IMG/VR virus record: IMGVR_UViG_3300031841_001101
Coordinates: 1-25,758 of that record
Length of the DNA stretch: 25,758 nt
Direction: 5' to 3' (one strand)
Source: a virus
Below the pieces are notes generated by a model that ran no database searches, had not been told where the DNA came from, and was given only the letters and a program-made list of their open reading frames with translations. The translations under genes were made by a program, and so were the position numbers. Numbering within the stretch: position 1 is the stretch's first letter; the number at the start of each line of letters is the position of its first letter. Positions 22,274 to 25,758 of this stretch are shown in pieces.

Positions 22274-24165
22274 TGGCACTACAAATGACTATGTTTGGCC
22301 CTAAGAGTGAATGGGTGCCACCCGCAGAGCTACCCGACATCTTTGATGCAAAGCAAATAGCTATAGATGTCGAGACCCGCGACCCGAACATCAAAACCAA
22401 CGGCCCCGGATGGCCTACAGGTGACGGTGAGGTAGTGGGCTACGCTATCGCGGTAGCGGATTGGGCAGGATATATCCCGATCCGTCACCTTGGTGGCGGC
22501 AACCTCGACGAGCGCATTGTCAATAAATGGCTCAAGAAGGTCTTCGCGTGTCCTGCCGACAAGATTATGCACAACGCACAATATGATGCGGGATGGATAC
22601 GCCAGATGGGATTCACGCTAAACGGTAAAATCATCGACACGATGCTAATCGCCGCGCTACTCGACGAGAACCGCTTTAGTTACAGTCTGAACAGCCTTTG
22701 TTACGACCTGTTGGGCAAAATTAAAACAGAAAAGACATTACAAGAAGCCGCTAGAGAATTTGGCCTCGACCCAAAAGCTGAGATGTGGAAAATGCCAGCC
22801 ATGTATGTCGGGCCATATGCACAAAATGATGCAGAAATCACGCTCGACTTGTGGAACTACTTGTCTACACAATTGACCAAAGAAGACCTTTGGCCTATCG
22901 CCGAACTGGAGTTAAAACTTCTGCCCTGCCTGATTGACATGACTTGGCGCGGCGTCCGCGTTGACCAAGACCGTGTCGAGCGCACCAGAAATTATTTAAT
23001 TAAGCAAGAAAAAGAGATTATCAAACGGATTAAATCCGTAGCTGGTTCTGATGTAGAGCTCTGGGCGGCGGCGTCAATAGCCAAGGCTTTCGATAAACTA
23101 AGCATTGCCTACCCGCGCACAGAAAAAGGCGCACCGTCTTTTACTAAGTCTTTTCTTTCCGATCACCCCCATGAACTGGCTCAGCTAATTGTTAAAGCCC
23201 GCAACCTGAACAAGACCAGCGGCACCTTTATCAACACCATTATGAAGCATTGCCGCAGTGACGGACGCATCCACGGGCATATCAACCAGATTCGCTCTGA
23301 CGATGGCGGCACGGTATCAGGACGCATATCCATGTCCAACCCCAATTTGCAGCAAATCCCTGCCCGCGACCCAGAACTTGGCCCGATGATCCGTAGCCTG
23401 TTCCTGCCGGAAGAAAATGAGCAGTGGGCGGCGATTGATTTCTCGCAACAGGAACCGCGAATCTTGGTGCACTACTCATATGTGTATGGCAAATCCCGCG
23501 GCAAGCAGATGGCTGGCGTTGAAGAATTTGTCGATGCCTACCGCAACGATCCTGATATGGACTTCCACACAATGGTGGCAGAAATGGCTAGCATCCCGCG
23601 TAAGCAGGCCAAGACAATAAATCTGGGTATGATGTATGGCATGGGCGTGAACAAACTGTCTGACCAGCTAGACATTGATGTAGATGAGGCCAAAGGCCTA
23701 GTCCGTCAGTATCATGAGCGTGTCCCATTCGTTAAGGGCTTGATGAATGGCGTTCAAAATCGGCTCAACGACCGCGGCTCAAGCGGCTCTGTCCGCTCCA
23801 TATTGGGCAGAAAGTGTCGTTTTGACCTCTGGGAGCCCGACACATTCGCTATGAACAAGGCTTTGCCCTACCAAGATGCCGTCAAAGAATATGGCGAAAC
23901 CACCCGTTTGAAGCGGGCATACACCTATAAAGCCCTGAACAGACTTATCCAAGCGTCCGCCGCGGACATGACAAAGCAGGCAATGGTGAATATTTATGAA
24001 CAGGGGCGTATCCCGCTCATTCAAATTCACGATGAGATAGCAATTTCTGTAAAAAATCGTGAAGATGCAAAAAGTATTGCCAAAGTCATGGAAAATGCTG
24101 TACCGTTAGAAATACCCAGTAAGTGCGATGTTGAGATCGGGCCAAGCTGGGGAGAGGCGCAGTGA
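22273..24165 (+). CDS. polA: Family A DNA polymerase with 3'-5' exonuclease
   Basis: 630 residues. The N-terminal DnaQ-like exonuclease keeps its metal ligands: I-D-V-E-T (Asp32, Glu34), N-A-Q-Y-D (Asp105) and Y-A-Q-N-D-A (Asp186). The polymerase domain has motif A A-I-D-F-S-Q-Q-E-P-R (Asp389), motif B R-K-Q-A-K-T-I-N-L-G-M-M-Y-G (Lys447, Leu451, Tyr455) and motif C I-H-D-E (His586, Asp587). No 5'-3' exonuclease domain is present, as usual for phage polymerases. It should replicate the phage genome from primers made by the AEP primase. Leu451 occupies the position of E. coli Phe762. The start overlaps the previous stop; the fold looks complete with no DnaJ-like insertion. Confidence 0.97.
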   Translation: MALQMTMFGPKSEWVPPAELPDIFDAKQIAIDVETRDPNIKTNGPGWPTGDGEVVGYAIAVADWAGYIPIRHLGGGNLDERIVNKWLKKVFACPADKIMHNAQYDAGWIRQMGFTLNGKIIDTMLIAALLDENRFSYSLNSLCYDLLGKIKTEKTLQEAAREFGLDPKAEMWKMPAMYVGPYAQNDAEITLDLWNYLSTQLTKEDLWPIAELELKLLPCLIDMTWRGVRVDQDRVERTRNYLIKQEKEIIKRIKSVAGSDVELWAAASIAKAFDKLSIAYPRTEKGAPSFTKSFLSDHPHELAQLIVKARNLNKTSGTFINTIMKHCRSDGRIHGHINQIRSDDGGTVSGRISMSNPNLQQIPARDPELGPMIRSLFLPEENEQWAAIDFSQQEPRILVHYSYVYGKSRGKQMAGVEEFVDAYRNDPDMDFHTMVAEMASIPRKQAKTINLGMMYGMGVNKLSDQLDIDVDEAKGLVRQYHERVPFVKGLMNGVQNRLNDRGSSGSVRSILGRKCRFDLWEPDTFAMNKALPYQDAVKEYGETTRLKRAYTYKALNRLIQASAADMTKQAMVNIYEQGRIPLIQIHDEIAISVKNREDAKSIAKVMENAVPLEIPSKCDVEIGPSWGEAQ

Positions 24166-24166
24166 T

Positions 24167-24253
24167 ATGACAACAGGTTTTGGGGTTCCTTGGATTGATG
24201 CTATTCAAATAGCCCTGATGCTTCTTGTTATTTACCAACTCAAGCAGAAGTGA
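24167..24253 (+). CDS. 28-residue single-pass membrane peptide
   Basis: A short gene one base after the polymerase stop, with GGAGAGG (24151-24157) about 10 bases before its ATG. Residues 6-24 (V-P-W-I-D-A-I-Q-I-A-L-M-L-L-V-I-Y-Q-L) form one hydrophobic helix, and the end is basic (K-Q-K), so the C-terminus would stay in the cytoplasm. It is the last gene of the operon before a strong terminator. The ribosome site and membrane-like composition support it as real, but its function (holin-like, membrane anchor or host modulator) is unknown. Confidence 0.55.
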   Translation: MTTGFGVPWIDAIQIALMLLVIYQLKQK

Positions 24254-24279
24254 TTTTTCTCATATTTCCTCCCAACTTA

Positions 24280-24303
24280 CCCCCGCTTCGGCGGGGGTTT
24301 TTT
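24280..24303 (+). terminator. Rho-independent terminator with UUCG loop
   Basis: CCCCCGC and GCGGGGG form a perfect 7-bp stem around a TTCG tetraloop, followed at once by six T. It ends the replication operon 27 bases after the membrane peptide gene. Confidence 0.95.
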
Positions 24304-24305
24304 GC

Positions 24306-24334
24306 TTGCAATAATACTATATATCTTATATATT
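24306..24334 (+). promoter_or_regulatory. Probable sigma-70 promoter for the RHH gene
   Basis: TTGCAA (24306-24311) and TATATT (24329-24334) are 17 bases apart, directly after the terminator. The transcript would begin near 24341, 27 bases before the ATG at 24368. Each box is one or two bases from consensus, within a very AT-rich stretch. Confidence 0.6.
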
Positions 24335-24367
24335 CGCTTATAGAAACACAAAATATAGGGTTTTTTC

Positions 24368-24505
24368 ATGGATATTACCAAATGGAAGTCTGTTCTTGTG
24401 CCGATTGAGGTATATGAGCAGATAAAAACGATTGCAAAAGCAGAAGGCCGCACAATCAGCGGTCAACTTCGCATTATGTGGGAAGTCTACAAAAAACATA
24501 AGTAG
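24368..24505 (+). CDS. Small ribbon-helix-helix (CopG/Arc-like) DNA-binding protein
   Basis: 45 residues. The layout W-K-S-V-L-V-P-I (6-13, strand), E-V-Y-E-Q-I-K-T-I-A-K-A-E-G (14-27, helix A), R-T-I-S-G-Q-L-R-I-M-W-E-V-Y-K-K (28-43, helix B) is that of a minimal ribbon-helix-helix dimer, with the G-R-T-I-S turn typical of the fold. Such proteins bind short inverted or direct operator repeats through the paired beta strands. It has its own promoter and is followed at once by a terminator, so it is expressed apart from its neighbours. It may be a phage repressor, and TGACA-type sites at 16858-16897 are a possible target. The ribosome site is weak (GGG only). Confidence 0.75.
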   Translation: MDITKWKSVLVPIEVYEQIKTIAKAEGRTISGQLRIMWEVYKKHK

Positions 24506-24537
24506 TCAGCTACTATATGTAGTTGACTCCTTTTTTT
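24504..24537 (+). terminator. Rho-independent terminator after the RHH gene
   Basis: AGTCAGCTAC (24504-24513) pairs with GTAGTTGACT (24519-24528) through one G-U pair, with a five-base TATAT loop; CC and seven T follow. The stem begins within the stop codon of the RHH gene. Confidence 0.8.
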
Positions 24538-24547
24538 ACCTATGGTA

Positions 24548-24556
24548 TGGGATAAT
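24548..24556 (+). promoter_or_regulatory. Possible extended -10 promoter for the zinc-protein cluster
   Basis: TGG-GATAAT has the TGn extension directly before a near-consensus -10 hexamer, 30 bases before the next ATG. A TTGACT at 24523-24528 is too far away for normal spacing, so the extended -10 would have to suffice. A promoter is expected here because a terminator lies just upstream. Confidence 0.45.
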
Positions 24557-24585
24557 TTCTATCAACTCTTATACGGGAGACCGAA

Positions 24586-24996
24586 ATGGAAAAACACAAT
24601 ACACTGTATGCAATCCAGTTTGCTCTGCACGAGTATGACGAAACAGGAGCCGTGAGCCGTCGCACGATGGAAATGCTGGGCGCACGGGCTATCCTGCTCC
24701 GTTATGAAATCGAAGGCGAGGTAGCCGAAGCCCTAGCCAGAGAAAAGGCTAAGAAAAAAGCCGCAGAACCTGACCCGCCTACGAATATCGTGCAGATGAA
24801 AGAACGCGAACCAATTAAAAAGCGCAAGAACGGCAGAATAAACTGCGCGAACTGCGGAACGCGGCTCACGGGCCAGCAACGCAAGTATTGCTCCAAGAGA
24901 TGCTCTAAACAGCATTGGCTCAAAAATAATCGTGAACGTGCAAAACAGCACAATCGTAATTGGTATCAACGCCAGAGGGATCTAGGACGTGCCTGA
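24586..24996 (+). CDS. Zinc-binding protein with C-terminal CxxC/CxxxC site, unknown function
   Basis: 136 residues with GGGAG upstream of the ATG. The N-terminal half (1-60) is helical, ending in a basic A-R-E-K-A-K-K-K segment; a basic linker leads to a zinc site: C-A-N-C-G (Cys87, Cys90) and Y-C-S-K-R-C (Cys102, Cys106), followed by a W-L-K-N-N-R-E-R helix and an Arg/Gln/Asn-rich tail. This resembles treble-clef or HNH-type zinc folds that bind nucleic acid, but no H-N-H catalytic residues are clear. It is the first of four small zinc proteins. A DNA- or RNA-binding role is likely, and its specific function is unknown. Confidence 0.78.
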   Translation: MEKHNTLYAIQFALHEYDETGAVSRRTMEMLGARAILLRYEIEGEVAEALAREKAKKKAAEPDPPTNIVQMKEREPIKKRKNGRINCANCGTRLTGQQRKYCSKRCSKQHWLKNNRERAKQHNRNWYQRQRDLGRA

Positions 24997-25156
24997 TTAT
25001 ATAACTTGCCCAGAATGTGGCGGAGAGGGACAATGCGAATATGAAGTCGCTGTCCCCGCCCCCATGGCGTGGCGTGGCGGCTGGCTAGAAGGCCGCATAA
25101 TGGAGTGCGAACTCTGCGGCGGGTCAGGGGAGATTGAAAATGAGGCCGAAGAATAG
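24989..25156 (+). CDS. Small DnaJ-type zinc-finger protein
   Basis: 55 residues starting at a GTG that overlaps the end of the upstream gene by eight bases. It holds two CxxCxGxG-like motifs: C-P-E-C-G-G-E-G (7-14) and C-E-L-C-G-G-S-G (40-47), which in DnaJ/Hsp40 central domains bind zinc. There is no J-domain, so it is a stand-alone zinc finger. Such short proteins are common in phages; a chaperone-like or redox role is possible but unproven. The start is the least certain part: AGGGA is the only ribosome-site-like sequence, about 10 bases before the GTG. Confidence 0.65.
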   Translation: MPDYITCPECGGEGQCEYEVAVPAPMAWRGGWLEGRIMECELCGGSGEIENEAEE

Positions 25157-25328
25157 GGAACCATTCGGGGATGCTGGTGTAATACAAAAGGCGTTAAACG
25201 AAGGCAGATGCCCAAAGTGCTTAGTTAACCTGCCAGAGCCCGCGGACAACGGGTCAGTGACCTGTCCGGTCTGCTTACTAACAGTTGGAGACTATCGTGA
25301 TATGTCCGAAATGCAAATCAAAGAGTAA
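25140..25328 (+). CDS. Small zinc-ribbon protein
   Basis: 62 residues from the ATG at 25140, with GGGGAG (25127-25132) seven bases upstream; an in-frame TTG at 25134 is unlikely. Two knuckles, C-P-K-C (24-27) and C-P-V-C (42-45), make a typical zinc ribbon. The N-terminus is basic (R-P-K-N-R) and the C-terminus acidic. It overlaps the DnaJ-type gene by 17 bases and the NrdR-like gene by 32 bases. The role is unknown. Confidence 0.75.
   Translation: MRPKNREPFGDAGVIQKALNEGRCPKCLVNLPEPADNGSVTCPVCLLTVGDYRDMSEMQIKE
25287..25290 (+). promoter_or_regulatory. Ribosome binding site setting the NrdR-like start
   Basis: GGAG lies six bases before the GTG at 25297, inside the upstream zinc-ribbon gene. 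It supports the GTG start over the in-frame TTG at 25285, which would overlap this site. Confidence 0.65.
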
Positions 25329-25587
25329 GGTCTACGACTCACGGCCCACAAAAGACGGCACAATACGCCGTAACCGTGAGTGCCTCAAATGTAGACACCG
25401 TTACGCCACAGTTGAAGTGTTGGCGGAGATAAAAAAAGAAACTGCAAAGCCGGTTCAAAAAAAGAAACTATCAAAAAAGGCTCAGTCCGCACGATCAATG
25501 GCGCGGCGGCTGGCTAGTCGAATGTCTGATGATGAACTGTTCGAAGCTTTGGAAAAAGGTTTTATATCTGCGGATGATCTAGATTAA
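25297..25587 (+). CDS. NrdR-like zinc-ribbon protein lacking the ATP cone
   Basis: 96 residues from a GTG. Residues 1-40 match the zinc ribbon of NrdR, the bacterial repressor of ribonucleotide reductase genes: M-I-C-P-K-C (Cys3, Cys6), V-Y-D-S-R (12-16), T-I-R-R-N-R-E-C-L-K-C (22-32, with Cys29, Cys32) and R-Y-A-T-V-E. NrdR is about 150 residues with an ATP-cone domain after this ribbon. Here the ribbon is followed by a Lys-rich linker (45-65) and a short helical acidic end (S-M-A-R-R-L-A-S-R-M-S-D-D-E-L-F-E-A-L). It could bind NrdR-box DNA without nucleotide control, or simply bind nucleic acid. No ribonucleotide reductase gene is in the window. Confidence 0.75.
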   Translation: MICPKCKSKSKVYDSRPTKDGTIRRNRECLKCRHRYATVEVLAEIKKETAKPVQKKKLSKKAQSARSMARRLASRMSDDELFEALEKGFISADDLD

Positions 25588-25756
25588 GAAAATCTATGCA
25601 GTATTCCCATGACCGGCTTTCTAGATCATCCCTATCAAATTTTCGGGGCAGGATACGCTTAGTAACCTGCCCCTTTAAATATTCTACGGGTTTGAACAGC
25701 ACCCGCTCACAATCAACAGCTACAAGAGCCACTATATCGCAATGATCTTTAGTGAG
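25562..25756 (-). CDS. C-terminal part of a possible PD-(D/E)XK endonuclease-like protein (5' end outside window)
   Basis: A minus-strand frame stays open from the window edge to a TAA at 25564-25562. The 64 visible residues look like real protein: D-I-V-A-L-V-A-V-D, V-L-F-K-P-V-E-Y, a basic T-K-R-I-L-P-R-K-F stretch and S-W-E-Y-C-I near the end. This resembles the C-terminal part of group I intron-associated/PD-(D/E)XK small phage endonucleases, as I remember them. The catalytic half would lie beyond the window. It runs convergent to, and overlaps by 26 bases, the NrdR-like gene. Without the rest the family is tentative. Confidence 0.5.
   Translation of the reverse strand, partial: LTKDHCDIVALVAVDCERVLFKPVEYLKGQVTKRILPRKFDRDDLESRSWEYCIDFLNLDHPQI
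25572..25631. repeat. 12-base perfect inverted repeat at the end of the NrdR-like gene
   Basis: GGATGATCTAGA (25572-25583) and TCTAGATCATCC (25620-25631) are exact inverted copies, separated by 36 bases. One arm lies in the end of the NrdR-like gene; both lie in the convergent partial gene. No T-run follows, so it is not a classical terminator. Confidence 0.6.
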
Positions 25757-25758
25757 CG

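Noticed and set aside
22273-24165. A DnaJ-domain insertion in the polymerase, as reported for HMO-2011
   Set aside because: The polymerase shows continuous A, B and C motifs with no CxxCxGxG pair; the DnaJ-type zinc finger is a separate small gene at 24989.
24254-24367. A tRNA or small RNA gene in the gap after the polymerase operon
   Set aside because: Apart from the terminator hairpin and a promoter-like stretch I see no cloverleaf arms or conserved tRNA T-loop.
24523-24551. TTGACT-17-TATGGG as a promoter before the zinc cluster
   Set aside because: The -10 match is poor and the -35 lies inside the terminator stem; the extended -10 at 24548-24556 is the better candidate.
25645-25673. GGGGCAGG ... 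CCTGCCCC hairpin as a terminator for the NrdR-like gene
   Set aside because: The stem is perfect but the 13-base loop is long, only TTT follows, and it lies inside the minus-strand partial coding frame, so it may only reflect coding sequence.

Overview
This window is a stretch of a tailed double-stranded DNA bacteriophage genome. It is gene-dense: nearly all genes are on the + strand, and most neighbours overlap by 1 to 4 bases (ATGA or TAATG junctions). The gene set is a P22 gp10-like tail hub, large Ala/Gln/Gly-rich virion proteins, a family A DNA polymerase, an archaeo-eukaryotic-type primase and small zinc proteins. This fits a podovirus-like phage of the marine alphaproteobacterial groups (HMO-2011/HTVC010P-like). 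That assignment is inferred from protein style, not from a search. No integrase, capsid, portal, terminase, lysis or tRNA gene is visible. The window starts inside a tail-fibre gene and ends inside a minus-strand gene.

Structural arm (1-15383). The order is: the end of a fibre gene with an S74 self-cleaving chaperone domain, two small proteins, a tail-hub protein, a 98-residue protein and a zinc-ribbon protein. Four long virion proteins follow (3492-5240, 5240-7075, 7072-10119, 10119-14216), probably internal or DNA-ejection proteins. They carry a lysine-rich amphipathic segment next to a hydrophobic one, ten 18-residue repeats, 33- and 50-residue repeats and a dockerin-like calcium loop. The next gene (14213-14662) resembles HlyC, the lysine acyltransferase that activates RTX toxins. 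A Gly/Ser-rich virion-like protein closes the arm.

Early/replication arm (15398-24253). A SNF2-type helicase runs leftward. It is divided from the rightward replication operon by a compact divergent promoter region (16847-16937). The operon encodes a coiled-coil protein, a putative ssDNA-binding protein with an SSB-like acidic tail, an AEP primase (preceded by three 8-bp iterons that may mark an origin), a small conserved protein, a fusion of a sigma-70 region 4 helix-turn-helix to an RNA polymerase alpha C-terminal-like domain, a UvrD-type helicase, a DUF6378-like protein, DNA polymerase and a 28-residue membrane peptide. A strong UUCG-loop terminator ends it at 24303.

Right end (24304-25758). 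A ribbon-helix-helix regulator sits between two terminators with its own promoter. Four consecutive small zinc-binding proteins follow, the last a NrdR-like zinc ribbon without an ATP cone. At the edge is a convergent minus-strand partial gene that looks like the C-terminus of a PD-(D/E)XK-type endonuclease. The most novel points are the phage HlyC-like acyltransferase among ejection-type proteins and the sigma4-alphaCTD fusion. No stretch longer than about 120 bases lacks a gene, and I saw no tRNA, CRISPR or insertion sequence.
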